Source: Escallonia rubra
Taxonomy: Eukaryota > Streptophyta > Magnoliopsida > Escalloniales > Escalloniaceae
NCBI GenBank assembly: GCA_033065855.1
Contig: JAVXUO010001084.1
Location: 62,001-126,000, forward strand
Direction of reading: 5' to 3'
Length of the DNA stretch: 64,000 nt
Shown here: one piece after another, positions 1 through 8,816 of the stretch
Position numbering within the stretch: the stretch's first letter is position 1
How the letters are laid out: each line of letters starts with the position of its first letter
The notes under the pieces: generated by a model
What the model saw: the letters and a program-made list of their open reading frames with translations, nothing else
Database searches by the model: none
Told to the model about the DNA's origin: nothing
Position numbers and translations under genes: made by a program

Positions 1-316
1 ATGTTGACTGGCTTGAGCTAAACGTTAGAGAACAACTACGATGAAGCCTTTTCTTCACATAAAAGACATGTTGGCACAATCTGGTGGGAGGTTGCCAATA
101 TAACTACACCAGGAATGGGTCGACATCACAAAGTACAATTAGAGTTAGAAAATTCAAAGTAGAAAAACACGCAGGAAAGAAAGTTAGAAAGACGAAAGAT
201 AAAATTGGTGTTAGAATGTTTATGAGTGAACTTGTCATAAATCTGTAGGAGGCTGAGAGAGTTGAATCCAACTCCTGCCCCTTGAAACTTGGTCTCATAG
301 AAGCTCCATTTTACAG

Positions 317-438
317 GTTTGCAAAACTGCTGATGTAGCAAGCCGGGTTGAGAGCCAGCTTAAAATGGTCATCAGGCCCATGTATTCTAATCCACCTATT
401 CACGGTGCCTCTATTGTGGCTGTCATACTCAAGGACAG
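317..438 (+). pseudogene. Captured aspartate aminotransferase exon
   Basis: An uninterrupted 122-bp exon-like block lies between an acceptor (TTTTACAG) and a donor (GTATTT). It encodes [16 protein letters not shown], then [15 protein letters not shown] and ILKDR. This is the conserved stretch of plant aspartate aminotransferase, a pyridoxal-phosphate enzyme interconverting aspartate and oxaloacetate. Only one exon of the gene is present; the expected neighbours were not found. The downstream intron runs straight into a different gene's exon at 521. The flawless reading frame suggests recent capture or selection against change. I read it as a transduplicated fragment, not a working gene. Confidence 0.82.
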
Positions 439-520
439 GTATTTTTTCCTAGTAGATAATTTATGCAATGCAATCAACCCCTTTTTATTCTTGGACAAGT
501 GAATGATCAACCTTAATCAG

Positions 521-612
521 GAAGGGACGAGGCGGCGGCTTTCGCGCGCGTGCTTGACGAGGCCGGCGTGGTCCTCCTCTTTAGAGATAAGGTTTACCTG
601 CGTCCCGATAAG
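521..612 (+). pseudogene. Captured exon resembling plant mitochondrial calcium uniporter (MCU)
   Basis: A GC-rich 92-bp open block stands out from its AT-rich surroundings. It has an acceptor (TTAATCAG) before it and a donor (GTACTC) after it. It encodes [20 protein letters not shown] followed by RPDK, which I recognise as the conserved segment before the membrane domain of plant mitochondrial calcium uniporter proteins. No transmembrane DIME-containing part of that family follows. Splicing from the aminotransferase exon at 317-438 would not keep this frame. Identification rests on about 30 residues and is from memory of the family. Confidence 0.6.
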
Positions 613-1684
613 GTACTCCACTAGCCTTTTTGGTCGATTTGATGTATGGTTATCTTAGTATATTGGTTATGTAATGCCTTGGAAATGACATATCGTTATC
701 GTTATATTACTAATAGAAGGTTATCATGACCTATCTTTCACGTGGAGCTGTTAAAAATTGATGGTTGACTAGTTTGGTAGGCAAACTCGTGGTGGTGTGA
801 AGAATGTGTACAGGTTATTGGATCTGTTAAATGTTAACAGCAACTGTTTGATTAATTCGTGTAGTGATTGAGGACCCTGATGCTTTCCTATGTATTCAAA
901 TGATTTTCTGAGTGTATGGTAGGAACTGTTCGGTTTGTGAGGGAGGAGCAGATAAGTGGTGCTCTACTAACTGAAATCGTATCTCCAACCATATGAGCTT
1001 GGAAGTTCCAAACATGTTTTAACATGTACCGATTTACCAACCCCCCACCCCCCCAACCCACCAAAACACCGTTCGTTTATGTTTTTCTTTATGCTTTCTA
1101 GCACAGACAATTGGCGCATGTACATATCTTTTTTTGGTGTATGTCTCTTCAAGAATTATTACTTTTGGCCCACGATAATGTCATGATTGATAGTACAAAT
1201 CTTATTGCGGCTTTGTTTGATTGGCAAAACACAATTATTCTGTGTTGTTTGTGATACCATTTTTACAACATGGGCGTAACTGGTTCAGGATTGATATCTC
1301 GTGAAGACGTGTGATGTCGTCTTCTCGGTGTACAGGCATGTGATCAATCTGCAGCAGATGTCATGGACACTTCATAACGAAACCTTTCACTTCAAAAACG
1401 AGAATTAAGAAGTGAAAGTTGTTCATGTGCAACATCGGATTGGTTACAACTGCAGCAATTATTGTACGATGAAGGTTGAAACTTGAAAGCATGGACGAAG
1501 GTCTGCCTAGGGTGACGCCGTTGTCTAGTGAGAGAAGTATGATATAAGTGTAGGCCATTGATAACTAGAATCGAAAAATAAAATTTGTTTAGCTTCTCTT
1601 TTGTAGTTGTATTTCAACAAATGTAGGCCATGGATAAACTAGAATTGTGTCACCATTGATTGATTGTGTAGCAAGCAGTAGCTA

Positions 1685-1755
1685 GCATGCAAGATGGGGG
1701 GATCTTGCCTGTGAACTATATTTTCTTAAACTCGTAACATCTTCGTTTCGATAAT
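1685..1755 (+). repeat. 71-bp direct repeat, copy 1
   Basis: This copy starts GCATGCAAGATGGGGGGATC and ends TTCGTTTCGATAAT. An almost identical copy lies at 2368-2438, with a single difference that I can see. Such near identity points to a recent duplication inside the CACTA element. No function recognised. Confidence 0.9.
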
Positions 1756-1930
1756 CTCATAAGACTTAAATGTGCCAGTATTATGAGACTTGATAAATCC
1801 TGTGTTGTTGCAACTGCATATACTGGATAGTGATAACAACTAAACACACAATATCATCTAGTTAACAGGTAACACATTAAGATTGTATATTGCAGGCATG
1901 AGCTAATTGTTAATATTGTGGCCGCGGTAG

Positions 1931-2357
1931 GTTTGCTCTCATGATTGTGGACAGTGCGACTGCACTCTATAGGACAGATTTTTCAGGAAGGGGACAATTG
2001 TCAGCCAGGCAAATGCATCTTGCAAAATTTTTAAGGAGCCTTCAGAAATTAGCTGATGAGGTAGACTCCGCTCCAACTGGGAAACCTCATTGCTAGTGGT
2101 TTAACTTGCTAGGGATTATCATCATCTGGATGATTTATTGTGCGAAAAAGTTGCTAGACATGTTCTGTTCTACTGTACGTTAAGGACCTTCCTCAGTTGA
2201 TAATTTTGAAGTTATCCTTTCCTGTGTCAGTGCAGTTTGGTGTGGCAGTTGTTATTACTAACCAAGTTGTTGCTCAAGTGGATGGTTCTGCTCTTTTTGC
2301 TGGACCTCAAATCAAACCAATTGGTGGCAACATTATGGCTCATGCTTCTACAACGAG
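1931..2357 (+). pseudogene. RAD51: Captured RAD51 recombinase fragment, two exons with their intron
   Basis: Two exon-like blocks are visible. Block 1 (about 1931-2060) encodes [20 protein letters not shown], then [22 protein letters not shown]. It stops at a GT donor (GATGAG/GTAGAC). Block 2 (about 2236-2357) begins after TGTCAGTGCAG and encodes [20 protein letters not shown], then [15 protein letters not shown]. Together they are a contiguous part of the RecA/RAD51 core, including the Walker B region (LMIVDS) and loop L2 region, of the meiotic and repair strand-exchange protein. Both blocks are open and the intron is retained, so the fragment was copied from genomic DNA, not mRNA. The N-terminal half, Walker A and the C-terminal exons are missing. 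It cannot encode a functional recombinase. Confidence 0.9.
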
Positions 2358-2367
2358 GTCTACCTCT

Positions 2368-2438
2368 GCATGCAAGATGGGGGGATCTTGCCTGTGAACT
2401 ATATTGTCTTAAACTCGTAACATCTTCGTTTCGATAAT
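2368..2438 (+). repeat. 71-bp direct repeat, copy 2
   Basis: Near-identical to 1685-1755. It begins 11 bp after the last RAD51 exon-like block, so an unspliced reading of that block runs into it and stops there. Confidence 0.9.
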
Positions 2439-2451
2439 TATTTTTGTCCAC

Positions 2452-2481
2452 AATCACAATGCTTTATAAAGCATTGTGATT
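2452..2481. repeat. Perfect 30-bp palindrome
   Basis: The left half AATCACAATGCTTTA is followed directly by its exact reverse complement with no spacer. It lies between the second 71-bp repeat and the subterminal array of the CACTA element. It could extrude as a cruciform or mark a repair junction. Confidence 0.9.
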
Positions 2482-2627
2482 TTAGTTAATTTGATTGGCA
2501 TGATTATGGTTCCCTTACTGGTGCATCTATTGATCTTGCAATAGCGGTTCTATAAGTTGGTGCTTGGCAGGGGTGTAGTGATAGCATGGAAATGATTTTG
2601 TAAATATTTTTTTTGACAAATAAGGAG

Positions 2628-3025
2628 CTATGCCTACGGTATGTACCGTAGGCATAGGTTGGGAATAAAAATAAGAATACAGCTATGCCTACGGTAGTAC
2701 CTTAGGCATAGCTATAAAAATAATAATACAGCTATGCCTACGGTAGTACCGTAGGCATAGGTTGGGAATAAAAATAAGAATACAGCTATGCCTACGGTAG
2801 TACCGTAGGCATAGCTATAAAAATAATAATACAGCTATGCCTACGGTAGTACCGTAGGCATAGCTGGGAATAAGTGGGCTACGGTATAACCGTAGGCATA
2901 ACCTTCAACCCCCGTAGGCATAGATCTAGGGCATCGCCTCTTCTGGCTACGGTATAGTACCGTAGGGATAGGCTATGCCTACGGGAAATGGCACCTATAC
3001 CTACGGTACTGTACCGTAGGCATAA
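2628..3025. repeat. CACTA subterminal array of palindromic repeats
   Basis: The unit is CTATGCCTACGGTA, a short centre, then its reverse complement TACCGTAGGCATAG. Full units begin near 2628, 2683, 2732, 2785 and 2835, a period of about 50-55 bp. Degraded half-units follow to about 3025. The spacers alternate between GGTTGGGAATAAAAATAAG-type and ATAAAAATAATAATAC-type, giving a higher-order period near 102 bp. In CACTA elements such subterminal motifs are the binding sites of the TNPA-like protein; that role is inferred here. Confidence 0.85.
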
Positions 3026-3030
3026 GCTGG

Positions 3031-3043
3031 TTTTCTTGTAGTG
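3031..3043. repeat. CACTA right terminal inverted repeat
   Basis: TTTTCTTGTAGTG is the inverse of the common plant CACTA terminus. The following TAA is the candidate right copy of the 3-bp target duplication. Confidence 0.85.
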
Positions 3044-3407
3044 TAAAGAGAACCCTCTAGGAAGAGAAAGAAAACAAGCTGGAAAAGTTAAGCGAGGTGC
3101 TGATTTGAGCTAGTTGAGACAAGCTAGAAATTGTAAGACAAAGTTTGAGCTACGAGAAACTTAGAAAGGCGCTACACGACTACAGTCTTGTATTACGTTG
3201 TAAATGTATATGGTTTTTAAGGATTTGAAAGTCTTCCGCTGCAGTATGATATATGTTTGTAAGAATTTTTTCTTGTAAGGAAGCAATTTGGAGCGTTTAT
3301 TAATGATGTATGAAGGTGTAAATTGCTCTGTATTCTGCACAGGGATGTGATTGTGATTATGGTCGATAACTCAGCCCGTTGTTGTCACCAGGGTTACAGG
3401 TATCGCA
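3044..3407 (+). mobile_element. Remnant of the 5' LTR of a Ty3/gypsy element
   Basis: This matches the last 360 bp or so of the LTR at 7873-15689: both share GAGAACCCTCTAGG, CACGACTACAGTC, CAATTTGGAGCGT and GTGTAAATTGCTCTGTATT. It ends TATCGCA, three bases before the primer site, as the other copy ends TGTCGCA. The first 3.6 kb of this LTR are not here because the CACTA element is inserted at 3043/3044. The rest should lie beyond the left window edge. Confidence 0.85.
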
Positions 3408-3410
3408 AGT

Positions 3411-3421
3411 TGGTATCAGAG
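3411..3421 (+). promoter_or_regulatory. Primer binding site for initiator Met-tRNA
   Basis: TGGTATCAGAG just after the LTR end is the standard plant retrotransposon primer site complementary to the 3' end of initiator methionine tRNA. It fixes the element on the plus strand. Confidence 0.9.
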
Positions 3422-5464
3422 TTTAGGCAAATGATTCTGTAGAATTTAGAAGTGTCTGGTGGAATGCGATGTCAATGAAAGGACTAGAACAGGAATGTCA
3501 ATATCTAGGCTGAACTACTGTGATAGTTGAGATTTGGGACAGTGGTTGGCTAAGACATATTTATGTATGACCTCAGCATTATTGCTGTAGGGAATGGAAG
3601 GAAAACTGGTTGACTTAGTTTTGGAGGGGTAATTTGAGGATGAAAAGTTTGCGATTTGGGTCCTGAAGATCGAGGACCTTGATGAGCATGTAGATGAGAT
3701 AAAATTAGAGTTAAAGGAACCGGATAAAGGTTTGGTAGGAATTGAATTAGATGGACCTAGTCGAGAGATGGAAGAGGTTGAGCACTTTTATTATGTAAAC
3801 CGTGAATGGAGAAATGAGGAGCTAAGGATGAGAATGAGTAGAATTTTGATGAACTTTTGGAAGAAAAAGTACTTCCAAGTGACAAGGAAAAAAGGGACTA
3901 ATCGACAAGTCAGTTCGAGTTCCTAACTAATGGTGTTAATTAAACGATAGAGAGACTGAAAGTTGAATGTAAAAACAAGAAGTAAGTCACGAATTAGATT
4001 TTAGTGGAGACAGTGGACGCCCGTATGCAGATCATCCAAAGGGTATATCAAGTTGTTTGTGATTGACGTCCTAATAGGGACCTGAAGACAGGCAACAAAT
4101 GATTTTAAATGAGAGTCATTGAAGCTTGGAATTATTGAAAGAGCGTTACGACTTCTCCCAGATTGACGATTGTACGAGTGGGGTGGGAGTCCGTTTTTTA
4201 ATTAGACCTAAAGTTGTTATTGAGTAGGGGAATGGTGATGCAGAACTAGTATCTTTTCAATACTATCGTAGAAAAAAGGTCGTTTAATGATGAAAACCAT
4301 TAGCTGTTTGAGTATGAAAGTTGTTATATTATTTACTATTTAAGCGTGAAAGATGTTATTATGGTACATAATTTTAAAATCGTACTACTCTTTCCACGGA
4401 AAGACGGGACAGGGTTCTTAATCGAGAGGAACCCTCAACAAAAGAGATTTTGGTGAATGTCAAGGACGTAAGTGAAAGGAATAATAAGGGAGCTGCATTT
4501 GAAAAAGAAGGCCTTAAGAAAGAGCTTGTGGGAGTTTTACAAAAGGTTATAGAAGCTCCAACGGTACAAGTGGTGTTTGCTGGTACGAGAGTCCCGGTAA
4601 AAGAAATAAAGGAATGTAAATCTCATAGGATGCTCGCCCAAGTGGAATCTCACGGGAGGGAGATGGTCCGGTGTGGATAGCTACATGAATTTGAGAAATG
4701 GAGAAGGTAGTTGAGTTAAGAAGATGTGGGGAACGTTAGAAGATGATCTTCGTCAGCCATATGTACAAGGGGAGTTTCAAGTTGTTGAGAACGGGCAAAA
4801 AAAAAACAAGTTGAGGAGAGTAACCTATTTAGCCTGCATTACTTGGAATAGGTACAAGTAACACGTTGATGATATATGTTTTCTGTTTAAATTGCAGAGT
4901 AAGTTAGAGACGGGATTTCCCATGCTAAAATTGAAGGATAGAAAAGTGAAAATGTATATCAGAGAATTTGGTGGGTTGGCCTATTTTTCCCTCACCAAGT
5001 GATGAGAAAAAAAAAAAAAAATTTGAAAGGCAAAATAAGTTGAGAAAGGTTTGAATTGATCCTAAAAAAGAAAGGGGAAGTAAGGAGGTTCCAATAGGGA
5101 ATTGCTACTGAAGTAATAGAAAGCAACTGAGTGATGAAGGCAGCGTATAAAAAGGTATGGGAGGGAAGAAAAGGAAGCAGGGACGAAAAAGAGGTGGAAT
5201 CCAGGATCAAACTGAAAAACATAAAGAAATGTAAGAAGAGAGTAGATGAAGGAAAGTCCGAACAAAGTTCGGGACCAAGAGGAGGAATAAAGAGTGTAGA
5301 TGGTATGGACGATGCATGAGGGCACGGACTATGCTAAGGCAATTGAAGCATGTCTTACAAATGGCAGTAAACCACCAAACTAATGTGCAAGATGAATCAA
5401 ATGGGCTACTTCAGATATTAACAGCCCATACCACATTGTAAAGAAATGCCCCACAGAAGAGTGA

Positions 5465-5830
5465 TTGTCATTGAAAGCAAAAAGAAAAGAGGGGTTTATA
5501 AGACACTGTGTCAATTATTGGAAGCTGAATAAAGTGACATTCAGGAATAAATATTCATTACCTGATATAGATGACATGTTAACTAGTTGTAGGGTGCTCA
5601 GTGTTTTCTTTTTGAAATTGACCTTAGAACAGGTCATCCCAATTAAGGATAAAGAAGAATAGTGTTGTAAAGACTGTCTTTAGAAATAGAGATGGACATT
5701 ATGACTACTTGGTGATGCCATATGGATTAACTAATGCCCATATGACATTTATAAATTTGATGAATCAAGACTTTCGAGAGTACTTGATCATTATGTTATC
5801 GCCTTATTGATGACATTATGAATGGTTTTA
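5465..5830 (+). pseudogene. Gypsy reverse transcriptase remnant
   Basis: Readable pieces in shifting frames include YWKLNKVTFRNKYSLPDIDD, matching the RT motif DYRxLNKVTxKNKYPLPxIDD. Further on are a DIMTTW/VMPYGLTNA-type stretch and a DDIM remnant of the catalytic DD motif near 5805. The frame is broken repeatedly. It copied the element's RNA when intact and cannot act now. Confidence 0.75.
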
Positions 5831-6414
5831 AAAGCAAAGAAGAGCTTGCACAATGACAAGTTGTAAATCTTAAGAGAGCGTACGTTGTATGTCAAATTCA
5901 AGAAATGTGAATTTTGACGGAAAAATTTGGATGTATGGGGTTGATGCGGAATAGGGGATCTGGGAAAAGTTGAAAAGGTGACAAATGGGGAATGTAAAAA
6001 AATTGGCATCTGAGATTAGTAGCTTCCTAGGCTCAGCTGAAGACTACTGAGGAATGATTGAGAATTTCTCTAATATGCCCTAATTGGGAAAAATTGACCA
6101 TAGTGATTACTAAGCCAAAGGCTATGATTGAGGATTTGAACAAACTCGAAATCGAAATTCGAGTAAGGAGAGAAAAAAGTAACAATCTGTTTCACATAAA
6201 AATATGACCAACGCTTCTTGATCGAATAAAAAAAGCTCAAGGTCAAGACGAAATGATGCTTGAAATCCAGCAAGGTTTCAAAAAAAATGAAAAGGAAAAT
6301 TTTGATTGTGATGAGGATGATAAGTATGAATATAAAGTTCGGATATATGTTTCGCCTAACAATGAATTGAGAAAAAGAGATCATGAAGGGTACTCAAAGT
6401 TCTAAGTACTGATT

Positions 6415-6910
6415 CACTTAGGGGGAGACAAAAATGTACCGTGAGTTACGACATAACTTTTGATGGCCTGGTATGAAGATGGATATATCAAAGTTTGTAT
6501 CCCGATGTTTGACCTGCCAACAGGTAAAGGCGGACCAGAAGAAAATTGTCAGGCAGTTGCAACCCCTCTCTGTACTTGAGTGAAAATGGGAATACATTAT
6601 GATAGATTTTGTGTCAGGATTGCCATGAACAACTAATAAATACACGTCTATCTGGGTTGTGATGGATAGGTTGAATAAGGAGACCCGATTTATTCCTACC
6701 AAAGAAGGGTATTCTATTGAACGACTTGACCGAATTTATATTGAAAAATGGTTAGTCGTTAGGGAGTAACAATAATCATTGTGTTCGACAGAGACGCAAG
6801 GTTCACCTCGAGGTTTTGAAAAAAAATTCAAGAAGAAATGTGAACAAAATTAACCATGAGTACAACCTTTTACTCTCAGACGGGTGGCCAATCAGAACTA
6901 TGATATAGAT
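6415..6910 (+). pseudogene. Gypsy integrase zinc-binding and core remnant
   Basis: The frame with stops reads YRELRHNFWWPGMKMDISKF, then CLTCQQVKA (zinc-binding CxxC), then a core with IMIDFVSGLP, SIWVVMDRL, VFDRDARFTSRF and TTFYSQTGGQSE. These are the usual conserved integrase blocks, including catalytic Asp residues. Stops and a shifted frame near 6815 disable it. Confidence 0.8.
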
Positions 6911-6919
6911 GAAGGCCTG

Positions 6920-7601
6920 CATTTTTTTATTTTGGCAGAGCCTGGGATGAAAAGTGCCTTTAATCAAATTTTCCTACGACGATGCTTATCAAGCAAGCAT
7001 AGAAATGGCTCTTTATGAAGCGTTGCATGGTAAAAAATGTCGCAAGCCTATTTGTTGGAATATAGTTAGGGAACAAAAACTGTTTCGCATGGAACTGTAC
7101 AAAGAAATAAAAGACAAGGTGAGGGTTATTCGACATGAAATTCGTACTGCACAGAATTGGCAGAAAAGCCATGCTGGCGAGAGATAAACAACGTTAAAGA
7201 TTGAGGTAGGTGACCTAATATCACTAAAAGTGTCACCGTGGAAATGAATCATGCGATTCGGGAAGCGGGGAAAGTTAAGTCCACGATTTATTTGATCGTT
7301 TAAGATCCTGTTTAAGATTGAGCCGGTAGCTCACAGGCGTGATCTATATCCAGGATTGAGTCAATTGCATAATGTGTATTACATGTTAATGTTGAGGAAG
7401 TATGCTCCAGACCCTACGCATGTGATCCAGTCTAAACCGGTTGAGATTCGAGATAACCTCTCGTATCACAAGGCATCGATAAAGGTGGTCGATAAAGAGG
7501 AACATGTATTATGTTTCAAAATAATACCGTTAGATAAAGTTGTCTGCAGAAAACATGCGGAAAATGAAGCTACTTGGGAACCCGAGGCATTAATGTGGTA
7601 A
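6920..7601 (+). pseudogene. Integrase C-terminus and chromodomain remnant
   Basis: The segment at 6954-7187 reads SYDDAYQASIEMALYEALHG then CRKPICWN and RTAQNWQKSHA, the C-terminal integrase region. After a broken stretch, 7356-7601 reads YMLMLRKYAPDPTHVI, then HVLCFKIIPLDKVVCRKH and EATWEPEALM. These correspond to the chromodomain of Tekay/Del elements, which targets insertion to heterochromatin. Confidence 0.8.
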
Positions 7602-7860
7602 TAATATCCGCGATTGTTTGTCGGATAAGATTGTTTGTCGGATAAGATTTGTCCCTATTTTGAGGACGAAATTTTAATTATTTAAAAGGAAGTGATCGGA
7701 ATCGATGCTATATGGTAGGCAAGAGTGTTCGAATGAATATCTAAATAGAACCCCCTTTTGCTAGTCCTAAACCATGACTTAGTAGCGACTTAGTTCTGTT
7801 CCTGGGACTGGTAAGAGTACGTTCACCAACCTACGTCTTTCTTATTAACGACCATCTCCC

Positions 7861-7872
7861 AGGGAGGGAGGA
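7861..7872 (+). promoter_or_regulatory. Polypurine tract
   Basis: AGGGAGGGAGGA immediately precedes TGTAATACCC, the usual start of a Tekay/Del LTR. It primes plus-strand DNA synthesis in the life cycle. Confidence 0.8.
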
Positions 7873-8244
7873 TGTAATACCCTAGCTAACTTAATCTAAT
7901 TATGAGTTAGATTGATTAAGGGCTTAAATTTTATCGATAGCATTATTTTCATCGATACTCGAGTATTAGAAATGAAAATGAGGGGTTAGTTTGGCTTTGG
8001 GGCCAAAATAAAATTTTATGAAAGCTATGGGTCAAAGAGCAATTTCAAAAAATTGAGGGGTTAAATTACAAATTTTGAAAAAAATGGGGATTAGTGGCCA
8101 AAAAGGTGGCATTATTCTGAGGAGAGTTTATGGAGGGTTAGACACCTCCTACTTACAAGGGGTGACTAACTGAATTTTATGATTAAGAAATAGAAATTGT
8201 GGGGATAAAGAAGAAAAGAAAGGAAGGAAAAAGGCAGAAAAGAA

Positions 8245-8245
8245 A

Positions 8246-8278
<33 letters not shown>

Positions 8279-8396
8279 GCTTGGGTAGAAAGAAAAACGG
8301 GGGAGAAGAAAGGAAGAAGAAGGTAGAAAGAAGAGGAAAAAAGGAAGATAAAAATCAAACTGAAAATAAAAGGGTAAACCTCTCTCTCTCTCTCTC

Positions 8397-8431
<35 letters not shown>
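8245..8431. repeat. Microsatellites: (GA)n, (CT)n and (TA)n
   Basis: A GA run lies at about 8245-8270, a CT run at 8380-8398 and a pure TA run at 8400-8431. They lie in the LTR just left of the hAT insertion. Confidence 0.95.
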
Positions 8432-8435
<4 letters not shown>

Positions 8436-8577
8436 TTTTCTAGGGTTAATTGGGGGTTTGCATGTGCGTGGGACTGCGACAGTAATGGGGTGATGTATGT
8501 TTGACGGGGGGCTGCGGCAGTGGGGTAGTGCTGTGCGTGGAGAAGGGTGAAGGGGAAAGGGAGAAGTAGCCATGGGG

Positions 8578-8585
8578 GCTGCGGT
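8578..8585. repeat. hAT target site duplication, left copy
   Basis: GCTGCGGT abuts the left terminus at 8586. The same eight bases occur at 12439-12446 after the right terminus. Eight-bp duplications are the hAT hallmark. Confidence 0.9.
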
Positions 8586-8816
8586 CAGGGCGGAGCCAGA
8601 TTTCATCCCAGGGGGTGCTAAATATATATCGAAATTAATAATTATTTTTATTAGTAAAATAGCAACAAAAAAAAATGCATTTTTCGACAAAACACAAATT
8701 AATACGAAAAAACATCCAAAAAGTCATATTTAATTTCATGAGAGCTACTAAAGACTCTTTACAGTACAACAAAAGCAAATACAAAATAAATATTTCAGAG
8801 TTTACAAACGAAAGTA

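Larger units (their letters stand above)
1..3043. mobile_element. Right-hand part of a gene-capturing CACTA (Pack-CACTA) element
   Basis: The stretch ends at 3031-3043 with TTTTCTTGTAGTG, the reverse complement of the usual plant CACTA start CACTACAAGAAAA. A dense array of subterminal palindromes precedes it, as expected of CACTA elements, whose transposase proteins bind subterminal motifs. Inside are exon pieces of at least three unrelated host genes on the same strand, each with splice-like borders. No transposase sequence is visible, so this copy looks non-autonomous, although its left end lies outside the window. The next three bases after the terminus, TAA, begin sequence homologous to a gypsy LTR, so the element seems to have inserted into that LTR. 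I recognise nothing in 613-1684 and 1756-1930 beyond intron-like AT-rich DNA. Confidence 0.75.
3408..7872 (+). mobile_element. Decayed internal region of a Tekay/Del-like chromovirus (Ty3/gypsy)
   Basis: This lies between the primer site and the polypurine tract (AGGGAGGGAGGA at 7861-7872). The order RT, integrase, chromodomain is that of a chromovirus. Every domain is broken by stops and frameshifts; many would be explained by C-to-T change, as in methylated DNA. The first 2 kb (about 3420-5430) should hold gag, protease and early RT, but I could not recognise them with confidence. A 76-codon open frame at 4450-4680 is unassigned. Long minus-strand open frames here are not coding. Confidence 0.85.

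Noticed and set aside
2628-2864. Regularly spaced palindromic repeats resembling a CRISPR array
   Set aside because: The spacers are two alternating AT-rich sequences, not unique ones. The context is a eukaryotic CACTA end with a canonical terminus directly after.
3411-3421. tRNA gene suggested by the tRNA-like TGGTATCAGAG
   Set aside because: Only 11 bases, complementary to a tRNA 3' end and placed just after an LTR end; it is a primer binding site.
4992-7252. Several minus-strand open frames of 70-104 codons across the gypsy body
   Set aside because: The plus strand there encodes recognisable RT and integrase motifs in register with the primer site and polypurine tract; the minus frames match nothing.
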